Positions 7,782 through 14,663 of a stretch of 16,147 bases of DNA are shown piece by piece. The notes beneath the pieces are model-generated. The model did no database searches. It saw only the letters and a list, made by a program, of their open reading frames with translations, and was not told the origin of the DNA. Made by a program: the position numbers and the translations under genes. The number at the start of each line of letters is the position of its first letter. Position 1 is the stretch's first letter. The stretch is from contig JBOHSA010000076.1 of assembly GCA_050732995.1 (NCBI GenBank), forward strand, positions 1-16,147. The letters run 5' to 3'. The DNA is from JBOHSA01 sp050732995 (GTDB lineage: Bacteria > Gemmatimonadota > Gemmatimonadetes > Gemmatimonadales > GWC2-71-9).

Positions 7782-7910
7782 CCTGCCGCAGGAGACCTGG
7801 TGGACCCCGGGGCTTGGCGAGCGGTCGCGGAATCGTTTCCAGCACCGCCGAATACCCTGCGATCGACGCTGACCACCCGGTTTGTCGCGGAATGCCCGAA
7901 TCCGCTTAGT

Positions 7911-7928
7911 TGTTGCGCCGGCGCAACA
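7911..7928. promoter_or_regulatory. 18-bp perfect palindrome, candidate activator enhancer site
   Basis: TGTTGCGCCGGCGCAACA is its own exact reverse complement. Its centre is about 165 bases upstream of the predicted sigma-54 start point, the usual distance for an enhancer bound by an NtrC-class protein. It also lies about 50 bases upstream of the -35 of the regulator's own promoter, so one bound protein could control both directions. The left half TGTTGCGCC recurs at 7340-7348. Confidence 0.55.
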
Positions 7929-7977
7929 TACAAGACCTCTCCCGCAACTGTCGTAACACCAGCGAGATAGCGGCGCC

Positions 7978-8006
7978 TTGACAGAAAGTTCGGCCAGCGG
8001 TATTCG
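7978..8006 (+). promoter_or_regulatory. Sigma-70-like promoter for the activator gene
   Basis: A perfect -35 hexamer TTGACA (7978-7983), a 17-base spacer and TATTCG (8001-8006) as a weak -10 (matches T, A, T). Transcription would start near 8013, about 77 bases ahead of the regulator ATG, which argues against the more upstream start codons in that frame. Confidence 0.5.
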
Positions 8007-8077
8007 GGTTGTGCGCCGGCGGCTGCGGGAGTTCGCTCCGGCCCGATCCGTGCATCGTGGCACGGGCGCGAAACCGC

Positions 8078-8081
8078 GGAG
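8078..8081 (+). promoter_or_regulatory. Ribosome binding site that fixes the activator start
   Basis: GGAG lies 8 bases before ATG 8090. No comparable site precedes the TTG at 8009, which opens the same frame and sits on the promoter. Confidence 0.6.
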
Positions 8082-8089
8082 ACCAGCGC

Positions 8090-9667
8090 ATGACCGTCTC
8101 GAGCTCGACCGACCGATCCGGGAATCGACCGGCCCTTCCGGCCGCTCCCCCTGCACCTCCCCTCTCCTCACCCGCCGGTGGCCGGGGGGAAAAAGACGTC
8201 ATTCAGCTGCTGCCGATCGACGCGGCGGCAAAGGCGACGGTGTCGCTGCTCGTCGTGGACGACGAGCGCACGCTGCGCGAGAGCTGCGCCAGCCTGCTCC
8301 AGAACGAAGGCTATAACGTCACGTCCTGCGGCAAGGGCGGGGAAGCGCTGGAACTCCTCAAGCGGCGGCCGTTCGACATCGTGCTGCTCGACCTGTACAT
8401 GGAGCCCGTGTCGGGCATGGAGCTGCTCAAGGCCGCCCTGGCCACGCGCGGCGACACCATCGTCATCATGATGACCGGCAATCCGAGCGTGGAGTCGAGC
8501 GTGGAGGCGCTCCGGCTGGGAGCCTGGGACTACCTGCCGAAGCCGTTCTCGGCGACCCACTTGCAGGTCCTGGTGGGGCGGGCCGGCCACGCGGTGATCG
8601 TGGCGCGTGAGACCCGCGCCCTGCAGGCGCAGCTCGAGGAGCAGTACGGCAACAGTGAAAAGATCACGGTGCTGGGGACGGCGCCGGCCTTTCGCCAGGC
8701 GATCGCGCTGGCACGCAAAGTCGCCGCCACGGACGCGTCCGTGTTCATCATGGGCGAGAGCGGCTCCGGCAAAGAGCTGATCGCCCAGTTCATCCACCAT
8801 CACAGCCGCCGGAGCAGCCGGCCCCTCGTGGCCGTCAACTGCGCCGCGTTGCCCGAGACACTGCTCGAGTCGGAGATGTTCGGCCACTGCAAAGGCGCGT
8901 TCACCGGTGCGGTCCGAGACAAACCCGGCCTGCTCGAAACCGCCAACGGCGGGTCGCTGTTCCTCGACGAACTGACCGAAATGTCGAAGCCGATCCAGGC
9001 GAAGCTGCTGCGCGTCATCCAGGACGGCGTCGTGCGGCGCGTCGGCAGCGAAACGACGGACGCGGTGGTGAACGTGCGATTCATCTGCGCCACAAACAGC
9101 GATCCGGAAGAGGCGGTCCGGTCCGGCCGCCTGCGCGAAGATCTGTATTACCGCCTCCGGGTGGTCCCGATTCTCGTCCCGCCGCTGCGCGGGCGGCCGG
9201 AAGACATCGCCCTGCTGGCGAACCACTTCCTGACGCACTATTGGCGGCGCCATCGCGACCCCTCGGTCCCGGTTCCCAAGCTGTCCGACGCCGCTGTCCG
9301 GACCCTGCGCACCCATGGATGGCCGGGGAACGTGCGCGAGCTGCAGAACGTCATCGAGCACGCCGTGGTGCTGCTCGAGCCCGGTGCCACCGTGCAACCC
9401 GAGGACATCCCGTTCATCAGCGACCAGCGCGCGGCCGCCGTGCCGCCGGCGGTCGCGGAAGATGCCCGGGTGGACGAGGGCTACCACGCCGCCCGGGAAC
9501 GCCTGCTCGGAGACTTCGAGCGGCGCTACCTCACCCGCCTGGTGCAGCTGGCGGGCGGCAACATGTCCAAGGCGGCCCGCATGGCCGAGGTGGACCGCAC
9601 GACGCTCTACCGGCTCATGGAACGGCACGGGCTGCACCGGAGCCTGCTGGGACTGACGTCGGACTGA
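8090..9667 (+). CDS. NtrC-class sigma-54-dependent response regulator
   Basis: A 525-residue three-domain activator. The receiver domain (about 51-170) has the acidic pair D57/D58, phospho-acceptor D101 in DIVLLDLYMEP, T129 and K151 (LPKPF). The AAA+ domain (about 190-435) has Walker A GESGSGKE (222-229), the sigma-54-contacting loop GAFTGA (269-274), Walker B GGSLFLDE (287-294) and WPGNVREL (411-418). A Fis-type helix-turn-helix (about 488-513, NMSKAARMAEVDRTTLYRLM) binds enhancer DNA. All key residues are intact, so it should act as a phosphorylation-controlled activator of RpoN promoters. It is transcribed away from the ACP operon, which carries a -24/-12 promoter, so that operon is the obvious target. 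A Pro/Ala-rich tail of about 50 residues precedes the receiver. GTG 8240, with AAAGG 5 bases upstream, would remove the tail and give a more usual 475 residues. No partner kinase is in the window. Confidence 0.95.
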   Translation: MTVSSSTDRSGNRPALPAAPPAPPLSSPAGGRGEKDVIQLLPIDAAAKATVSLLVVDDERTLRESCASLLQNEGYNVTSCGKGGEALELLKRRPFDIVLLDLYMEPVSGMELLKAALATRGDTIVIMMTGNPSVESSVEALRLGAWDYLPKPFSATHLQVLVGRAGHAVIVARETRALQAQLEEQYGNSEKITVLGTAPAFRQAIALARKVAATDASVFIMGESGSGKELIAQFIHHHSRRSSRPLVAVNCAALPETLLESEMFGHCKGAFTGAVRDKPGLLETANGGSLFLDELTEMSKPIQAKLLRVIQDGVVRRVGSETTDAVVNVRFICATNSDPEEAVRSGRLREDLYYRLRVVPILVPPLRGRPEDIALLANHFLTHYWRRHRDPSVPVPKLSDAAVRTLRTHGWPGNVRELQNVIEHAVVLLEPGATVQPEDIPFISDQRAAAVPPAVAEDARVDEGYHAARERLLGDFERRYLTRLVQLAGGNMSKAARMAEVDRTTLYRLMERHGLHRSLLGLTSD

Positions 9668-9687
9668 CCACGACGGTAGCCTCGCAA

Positions 9688-9698
9688 CCCCCCCCCCC
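9688..9698. repeat. 11-C homopolymer tract between the activator and aminotransferase genes
   Basis: Eleven consecutive C about 20 bases after the activator stop and 28 bases before the weak -24/-12-like site at 9726. It is one of two 11-C tracts in the window; the window ends are also C runs. Confidence 0.8.
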
Positions 9699-9725
9699 GC
9701 CGGTGTCCCCGGGGCCCGCACTCTG

Positions 9726-9741
9726 TGGCGCGGTCGCAGCA
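9726..9741 (+). promoter_or_regulatory. Weak sigma-54-like site upstream of the aminotransferase operon
   Basis: TGGCGCGGTCGCAGCA keeps the invariant GG and GC pairs at the correct 10-base separation. It differs from consensus at one -24 base and at two -12 bases (CAGCA for TTGCA). Predicted +1 is near 9752, leaving a leader of about 170 bases. A short AT-rich patch at 9782-9807 has no convincing -35/-10 pair. No clear terminator follows the activator gene, so readthrough from it is also possible. Confidence 0.33.
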
Positions 9742-9816
9742 TGACAGGCCTCCCGCCCCATACTGGACGCGTCGCGTAAGGTATTGTCGGATAAAGTGAT
9801 AGAGTAAGTCCTCCGG

Positions 9817-9855
9817 CGCGCGCATGTGATCTGCGGAAGCGGAACACTGCGCGCG
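9817..9855 (+). other. GC-rich hairpin in the leader of the aminotransferase operon
   Basis: CGCGCGCA (9817-9824) pairs exactly with TGCGCGCG (9848-9855). Three more pairs (GTG 9826-9828 with CAC 9845-9847) extend the stem past a one-base bulge, with a loop of about 16 bases. It ends about 50 bases before the ribosome site. It has no T-run, so it is a leader structure rather than a terminator. Confidence 0.4.
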
Positions 9856-9920
9856 GCGCTCCGGCCGCCCGCCGACGGCCCGAACGCGCCGCTCCTTCAC
9901 CGCCAAGGTGTCACCACCCG

Positions 9921-11102
9921 ATGTCCATCAGCCAAATCCCGGCCTCGCGCACGGAGTTTCTCCATTTCTCGCCGCCCGCCATCGGGGAAGAGGAGATCGC
10001 CGAAGTCGTCGACACACTCCGCTCCAGCTGGATCACCACCGGGCCGAAGACCAAGCGGTTCGAGGCCGAGCTGGCGTCCTATCTCGGGGCCGCGGGCGCG
10101 CTCGCCCTGAACTCCTGCACCGCGGGACTGCACACCGCCCTGGTGACGGCCGGCATCGGCGCGGGGGATGAAGTCATCACGACGCCCGTCACGTTCGCGG
10201 CTTCGGTCAACGTCATCGAGCATGTGGGCGCCCGGCCCGTGCTGGTGGACGTGGAAGCGGACACGCTCAACATCGACCCGCGCCGCGTCGCGGCCGCGAT
10301 CACGCCGCGGACGCGCGCCATCATCCCGGTACACTTCGCTGGCCATCCGGTGGACCTGGATCCCATTCGGGAACTCGCTGCCGCCCACCGGCTGACCATC
10401 ATCGAAGACGCCGCGCACGCCATGCCCGCCAAGTACAAGGGGCGGTTCATCGGGTCGGGGGAGAATCCGGTCGCCTTCAGCTTCTACGCCACCAAGAACC
10501 TCACCACCGCCGAAGGCGGGATGCTCGCCGCCACGCCGGCGTTCCTCGAGCGCGCCCGCCTCGTGAGCCTCCACGGCATGAGCCGGGACGGATGGAAACG
10601 GTACGACAAGGGGGGCCACTGGTTCTACGAAGTGCTGCTCCCGGGCTTCAAGTACAACATGACCGACATCCAGGCCTCCCTGGGCCTGTGGCAGCTTCGG
10701 AAGCTCGCCGGCTTCCAGGAGCGCCGCCGGGAGGTCGTGCGCCAGTACCATGCCGCGTTCGGCGCCGAAGACGCCCTGGAGCTGCCCGCAACCCGCCCGG
10801 ACGTGGAGCACGCCTGGCACCTCTACGTGCTGCGCCTCCGGCCCAACGCGCTGCGCATCGGCCGCGACCAGTTCATCGATGAGCTGAAGCGACGGAACAT
10901 CGGCACGTCGGTCCACTTCATTCCGATTCACCTGCACCCCTACTATCGGGACCGGTACGGCTACGCCGCCGACCACTTCCCCGTGGCGTACGGGAACTAC
11001 GGCCGGATGCTCAGCCTCCCGCTCTATCCCCGGCTCACCGATCCGGACGTGGGCGACGTGATCGAGGCCGTGCTGGACGTCGTCCGAACCTATCGCCGCT
11101 GA
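9921..11102 (+). CDS. DegT/DnrJ/EryC1/StrS-family sugar aminotransferase
   Basis: A 393-residue PLP enzyme that converts a keto-sugar nucleotide to an amino-sugar nucleotide, usually with glutamate as amino donor. The PLP lysine is K192 in SFYATKNLTTAEGG, and the cofactor-contacting EDAAHA is at 162-167. The N-terminal SSWITTGPKTKRFE (35-48) and the ALNSCTAGLH phosphate-binding stretch (62-71) are typical of the ArnB/WecE/PseC/PglE group. Length is normal for the family. ATG 9921 is preceded by AAGGTG with a 10-base spacer. Three bases separate its stop from the phosphoglycosyl transferase start, so the two are cotranscribed. It probably supplies an amino sugar for the repeat unit, possibly the first sugar used by the next gene's product; sequence alone does not fix the substrate. 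Confidence 0.93.
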   Translation: MSISQIPASRTEFLHFSPPAIGEEEIAEVVDTLRSSWITTGPKTKRFEAELASYLGAAGALALNSCTAGLHTALVTAGIGAGDEVITTPVTFAASVNVIEHVGARPVLVDVEADTLNIDPRRVAAAITPRTRAIIPVHFAGHPVDLDPIRELAAAHRLTIIEDAAHAMPAKYKGRFIGSGENPVAFSFYATKNLTTAEGGMLAATPAFLERARLVSLHGMSRDGWKRYDKGGHWFYEVLLPGFKYNMTDIQASLGLWQLRKLAGFQERRREVVRQYHAAFGAEDALELPATRPDVEHAWHLYVLRLRPNALRIGRDQFIDELKRRNIGTSVHFIPIHLHPYYRDRYGYAADHFPVAYGNYGRMLSLPLYPRLTDPDVGDVIEAVLDVVRTYRR

Positions 11103-11105
11103 ACC

Positions 11106-11822
11106 GTGGCCAAACGCGCGCTCGACCTGGCTCTCGCGGCCCTGGCGCTGGTCGCCGTCACCCCGATTCTGGCCTTCGCCGCGGCGGGAATCCGGCTGGC
11201 CAGCCCGGGCCCCGTGCTGTACCGCGCCTCCCGCGTAGGGTGCCGGGGCCGCCCGTTTACGATGTTCAAGCTGCGGACGATGCACGTCGAGCAAAACGGG
11301 GGGAACGGAAGCACGAACGCGAAGCTCGCGGGCAGCGCCATCACCGCGAAGGACGACCCGCGGGTGTTTCGCCTGGGCGCCCTGCTCCGCCGCGCCAAGG
11401 TGGACGAGCTGCCGCAGCTGCTCAACGTGCTCCGCGGCGACATGTCGATCGTCGGACCGCGCCCGGAAGATCCGCGGCTGGTCGCGCACCATTACGCGCC
11501 CCCCCACCACGCGACGCTGGAGGTGCGCCCCGGCCTCACCAGCCCTGGGAGCGTGTGGTACTACACGTCCGCCGAGGGGCAGCTCACGAGCGACGATCCG
11601 GAGCGGCAGTACGTCGAGCGCGTGCTGCCGATGAAGTTGGCGCTCGACCTCGTATACGTGCGCCGCGTTTCCTGGCGCTACGACCTGGCCCTGATCGGTC
11701 GCACCATCCGGGTCATGGCGGCGCTGGCGCTCGGCCGACGCGACTTTGCCGAGCCGCCCGAGATGCCCGCAGCTCGGCAATTACTCGTGCCCTCCCTCGC
11801 CGGGCTGCTGGAGGAGCGCTGA
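11106..11822 (+). CDS. Short phosphoglycosyl transferase (PglC-like initiating sugar transferase)
   Basis: A 238-residue monotopic transferase that moves a sugar-1-phosphate from a UDP-sugar to undecaprenyl phosphate and so starts repeat-unit synthesis. It has one N-terminal re-entrant hydrophobic helix (about 5-30, with the conserved TP at 19-20), then SPGPVLYRASRVGCRGRPFTMFKLRTM (33-59), the catalytic Asp-Glu pair in KVDELPQLLNVLRGDMSIVGPRPE (D100, E101), and the C-terminal RPGLTSPGSV. It lacks the extra membrane helices of the long WcaJ/WbaP form, so it is the minimal PglC type. It starts at GTG 11106, three bases after the aminotransferase stop. Pairing with an aminotransferase fits an amino-sugar initiator such as a bacillosamine-like residue, but this is inference. 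Confidence 0.92.
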   Translation: MAKRALDLALAALALVAVTPILAFAAAGIRLASPGPVLYRASRVGCRGRPFTMFKLRTMHVEQNGGNGSTNAKLAGSAITAKDDPRVFRLGALLRRAKVDELPQLLNVLRGDMSIVGPRPEDPRLVAHHYAPPHHATLEVRPGLTSPGSVWYYTSAEGQLTSDDPERQYVERVLPMKLALDLVYVRRVSWRYDLALIGRTIRVMAALALGRRDFAEPPEMPAARQLLVPSLAGLLEER

Positions 11823-11848
11823 GTCCCCCGTGGCGCGCGCGCAACATC

Positions 11849-11855
11849 AGGAGGT
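11849..11855 (+). promoter_or_regulatory. Orphan Shine-Dalgarno sequence AGGAGGT
   Basis: A full-strength ribosome site 27 bases after the phosphoglycosyl transferase stop with no ATG, GTG or TTG at a usable distance. A CTG at 11863 (7-base spacer) is in frame with the kinase-like remnant downstream. It is most simply the surviving ribosome site of a gene whose 5' coding part has been lost. Confidence 0.5.
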
Positions 11856-12033
11856 CGGAAACCTGCCCTCGGCGGGACCTATCAGCTGTTCCCACAATGA
11901 GTTGGGAAGTCCACCCCCCGCGGTGCCCGGTGCACGCCTTGTGCACCGCCCTGGGCTCGAGATTCCGCCACCACCGATCGGCATCGATCCCTGGAGCCCA
12001 CGCGTGCCGCTAAGCGCCGTCCCGCACGTCCCC

Positions 12034-12378
12034 ATGGTCCCGCTCTCCTTCGAGCACGAGCTGGGAGAGGCCCTGCGAGAACCTGAGGTCGTGTACATCG
12101 CCGACGCCTCCAACCAGCGCCTGGCGACGCTGCTGCGGGACGTGGAAGAGTCATATTACCGCCGGTTCGCGCCGCCGGACCAGGCGATCATCCTCCGGGT
12201 CGACCCCGAGCTCGCCGTGCGGCGCAAAACGGCCGAGCCGGCCGACTACGTCCGCCGGCGCGCCCGCGTGATCTGGGAAACCGATTGGGCGCAGACGGGG
12301 GCGCACGTCGTGGACGCCGGGCGCCCGCTGCCCGAGGTCCTGGCCGAGTTGAAGGCCGTCATCTGGTCGGGACTCTAG
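12034..12378 (+). pseudogene. Headless P-loop nucleotide-kinase-like gene (C-terminal part only)
   Basis: The frame ending at 12378 encodes about 115 residues resembling the C-terminal part of a thymidylate-kinase-like protein: the strand-and-arm segment QAIILRVDPELAVRRK, a following basic stretch DYVRRRARVIWETDW, and a terminal AHVVDAGRPLPEVLAELK. No Walker A, and none of the roughly 100 N-terminal residues expected for a kinase, can be found upstream in any frame. Third-position GC bias is strong from about 12034 onward and weak between 11863 and 12033, as expected for an eroded 5' end. ATG 12034 would give 114 residues but has no ribosome site. Possible readings are a deletion remnant, a functional stand-alone fragment, or a protein starting at CTG 11863. 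It ends one base before the intact kinase gene. Confidence 0.55.
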
Positions 12379-12379
12379 C

Positions 12380-13057
12380 GTGCAGCAGCGACCGCTGGTC
12401 GTCGAGCTGGTCGGCCCCTGGGGCGCGGGCAAGGGCACGCTGCTCGCCACCATCAGCGGCCGGGACCGCTCCATCCGCGTGGACCTGGACGTCTGGTCGC
12501 TGCCGCGGCGGCTGCTCCTTTTGGGCGGCTTCCAATCGGTCTCGACGATTCTCGGGCTGTGGCGCGCCGCCCGGCGGCTCCTGTGGCGGGAGGGGAAGCT
12601 CCTCATCAAGCTGCAGGCCATGTCCCATCAGCTGGCGCGGCAGCGGTTCAAGAGCTATCGCGTCGCGGTCCTGGACGAGGGCCCGGTCCTCGCGCTCAGC
12701 TGGCTCCATGCCTTCGCTCATCGCAGCGCCACCAATGGCGGCCTCGCGGGCTGGTGGCCCGGCGCGCTGCGGCACTGGGCCCAGACCGTGGACATCGTGG
12801 TGCTGCTCGACGCCCCGGATCCGATCCTGACCCAGCGGATTCGCGAGCGGACGCGGTACCATCCGCTCCAGGGCAAGCCCGATGCTGAGATCTTCGCAGC
12901 TCTGGGGCGGTACAGGGCGGCCTGCGACTGCGTGGTCTCCGACCTGCGGGCCCACGGGGGTCCGACGGTGCTGGCGTTCCGTACGGATCGGCAGTCGTCG
13001 GTCGAGATCGCCGACCAGCTGTTCGCGGCATTCGAACGAGCGCGGCATGGGCGCTGA
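12380..13057 (+). CDS. P-loop kinase-like protein (thymidylate/nucleoside-kinase fold)
   Basis: A 225-residue protein with a clear Walker A, GPWGAGKGT (12-20). A strand ending in the acidic pair VLDEGP (D99, E100) corresponds to the substrate-side DR/DE motif of nucleoside and thymidylate kinases. A third strand, VVLLDAPDPIL (140-150), leads into an arginine-rich lid-like segment RIRERTR (153-159). It starts at GTG 12380, one base after the stop of the headless kinase, and its end overlaps the flippase start by 11 bases, so it is inside the operon. Kinase-like proteins of this sort recur in polysaccharide loci, but their substrate is unclear; phosphorylation of a sugar, lipid or nucleotide is possible. 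I assign only fold and likely ATP or GTP binding. Confidence 0.75.
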   Translation: MQQRPLVVELVGPWGAGKGTLLATISGRDRSIRVDLDVWSLPRRLLLLGGFQSVSTILGLWRAARRLLWREGKLLIKLQAMSHQLARQRFKSYRVAVLDEGPVLALSWLHAFAHRSATNGGLAGWWPGALRHWAQTVDIVVLLDAPDPILTQRIRERTRYHPLQGKPDAEIFAALGRYRAACDCVVSDLRAHGGPTVLAFRTDRQSSVEIADQLFAAFERARHGR

Positions 13058-14663
13058 CCCGGTGCGCAATCCCATCGTTGTCGAGTCCGCGTCACGCCTC
13101 GAGGTGACCCTGCCGCCCCCGCCGCCCCCGCCCACCGCACCGGTGGCGGAGCGGTCCCTGACGCGGAGCGCGGTGCTCACCGCCATCGCCTCGCTCGTCG
13201 ACTACGGCGCGCAGCTCGTCACCACGCTCGTCGTGACGCCCATCGTGGTCAACGGGCTGGGAGGGCCGCTGTTCGGCGTCTGGGAGATGCTCAAGCAGTC
13301 GGTGGGCTACATGACCGCCACCGATGGGCGGCCGATGGACGCCCTGCGCCTCGTCACCGCCAACCAGCAAGCGAACCCCGACGCGGGGCTCAAGCGGCGG
13401 TACGTGGGTGCGGCCCTCATCGTCTGGCTGCTATTCCTCCCGGTCGTGACGCTCGCCGGGGCGATCCTAGTCGGGCTCACGCCGACGATCACGAAGGTCG
13501 CCCCGGAGCTCCGCGGGACGATCCAGATCGCCTGCGCGCTCCTCGTGCTGGGCTTCCTGACCGGGACCCTCGCCGCGATCCCCGAAGCCGTGCTGCGTGG
13601 CATGAACCTCGGGTACAAACGCATGGGATGGCAGGCGGGGTTGAGCGTGGTCGGCGGCGTGCTCGCAGCGGGCGCCGTGTCCGCGGGCTGGGGACTCGAG
13701 GGCCTGGGGGCGGCGCAGCTCGCGCTCGCCGGCCTGACGGGGATGTGCTTCTGGGTCTTGGTCCGCAGGTACGTTCCGGCGTTCGGCGTCGCCCGCCCCT
13801 CCAAGCCCGAGGTCACGTCGCTCTTGCGCATGAGCGCGTGGCTCACGGGCGGCCAGGTGCTCAGCCAGGTGCTGCTCGCGAGCGACGTCCTGATCCTGGG
13901 CGTGATGGTGTCGCCGGCGCTCGTGGCGACCTACGTCCTGACCGGCGCCGCGGCCCGCATGGCCGTGACCCTGTTCAATTTCACCGTCGGCGCGACGATC
14001 CCGGGATTGGGCGGCTTGCTGGGCCAACAGGAGTACGACCGGGCCGCGCAGATCCGGGGCGACCTCGTCACGTTGACCTGGCTGTTCGTCACGGTCGGCG
14101 GGGCCGCGATTCTCCTGTGGAACCGCTCGTTCGTGTCCCTCTGGGTCGGCGGGCAGCATTACGCGGGCGTCTGGGCCAATCTACTCATCGTGGGCGTGAT
14201 GACGCAGACCGCCTTCATTCGCGGCGACGCATTCGTGATCGACGCGGCGCTGCGCCCGCGGTCGCGCGTGATCGTCACGGCCGTGGCAGGCGCGCTGACG
14301 GTGGCGGCGGCGCTGGCCCTGACCCCGGCGCTCGGGATCGTCGGGCTGTGTCTCGGCCTGCTGGCGGGGCGCCTGCCGCAAACGCTGATCTACCCCCAGC
14401 TGGTGGCCTCGTGCCTGGGGCGGTCCCGGACGGTCTCCCTCGCCCCCATCGCCCGCCGGCTCGCGGTCATGGCGGTGGCGTTCGCGGGCGCCGCCTGGCT
14501 GGGCCAACGGGTGCTGGTCCACGACTGGCTCACCTGGCTCGGCGGAGTGGCGCTCACCGGAGTCGTGCTCCTCGGGGTCGTGCTCGTGGCCGGCCTGTCC
14601 CCCGACGCCCGGCGCGCCGTGCTCGCCCGGTGCCGGGCCATGGGGCGCACCGTCCGTGGCTAG
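13047..14663 (+). CDS. Polysaccharide repeat-unit flippase (Wzx-type, MOP superfamily)
   Basis: A 538-residue integral membrane protein with about 12-14 hydrophobic helices spread from residue 40 to near the C-terminus. The first helix pair, SLVDYGAQLVTTLVVTPIVV followed by GLGGPLFGVWEMLKQ, matches the start of the polysaccharide-transporter branch of the MOP family. Such proteins flip undecaprenyl-linked repeat units to the periplasmic face. ATG 13047 overlaps the kinase end by 11 bases; GTG 13062 is a possible alternative. The first 35 residues are cytoplasmic and carry a run of seven prolines (23-29), a likely ribosome-pausing stretch. The much longer open frame upstream belongs to the kinase gene region. 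The stop (14661-14663) lies inside the start region of the polymerase gene (8-base overlap). Confidence 0.88.
   Translation: MGADPVRNPIVVESASRLEVTLPPPPPPPTAPVAERSLTRSAVLTAIASLVDYGAQLVTTLVVTPIVVNGLGGPLFGVWEMLKQSVGYMTATDGRPMDALRLVTANQQANPDAGLKRRYVGAALIVWLLFLPVVTLAGAILVGLTPTITKVAPELRGTIQIACALLVLGFLTGTLAAIPEAVLRGMNLGYKRMGWQAGLSVVGGVLAAGAVSAGWGLEGLGAAQLALAGLTGMCFWVLVRRYVPAFGVARPSKPEVTSLLRMSAWLTGGQVLSQVLLASDVLILGVMVSPALVATYVLTGAAARMAVTLFNFTVGATIPGLGGLLGQQEYDRAAQIRGDLVTLTWLFVTVGGAAILLWNRSFVSLWVGGQHYAGVWANLLIVGVMTQTAFIRGDAFVIDAALRPRSRVIVTAVAGALTVAAALALTPALGIVGLCLGLLAGRLPQTLIYPQLVASCLGRSRTVSLAPIARRLAVMAVAFAGAAWLGQRVLVHDWLTWLGGVALTGVVLLGVVLVAGLSPDARRAVLARCRAMGRTVRG

Larger units (their letters stand above)
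7712..8089. other. Divergent control region between the ACP operon and the sigma-54 activator gene
   Basis: 378 bases with no convincing gene. Reading from the ACP side it holds a 10-bp perfect stem-loop (7727-7755), a -24/-12 promoter facing left (7766-7781), small inverted repeats just upstream of it (CCTGC-N-GCAGG, 7782-7792), a direct repeat GTCGCGGAAT at 7824-7833 and 7884-7893 (exactly 60 bases apart), the 18-bp palindrome 7911-7928, a TTGACA promoter facing right (7978-8006) and the ribosome site of the regulator. Open frames across this stretch lack codon bias and are taken as chance. Confidence 0.7.

Noticed and set aside
8090..9667. Assignment of the activator as PrsR of the PEP-CTERM/exosortase system
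   Set aside because: ACP, AsnB-like protein and a sigma-54 regulator recall exosortase-associated loci, but no exosortase, PEP-CTERM protein or PrsK kinase is in the window, so the name is not justified.
9699..9718. Possible terminator (CCCCGGGG palindrome) after the activator gene
   Set aside because: The stem is only four pairs with no loop of its own and no T-run follows, so it is not a credible intrinsic terminator.
8168..9847. A 559-codon open frame antisense to the activator gene
   Set aside because: It is a mirror of a GC-rich gene with strong third-position bias. The protein is His/Arg/Gln-rich with no recognisable domain.
9897..11780. A 627-codon open frame antisense to the aminotransferase and sugar transferase genes
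   Set aside because: Same cause: both opposing genes have complete family motifs, while the antisense product has none and no ribosome site.
11897..12013. A 38-codon ATG frame between the sugar transferase and the kinase remnant
   Set aside because: No ribosome site at the right distance, no codon bias and no recognisable sequence.
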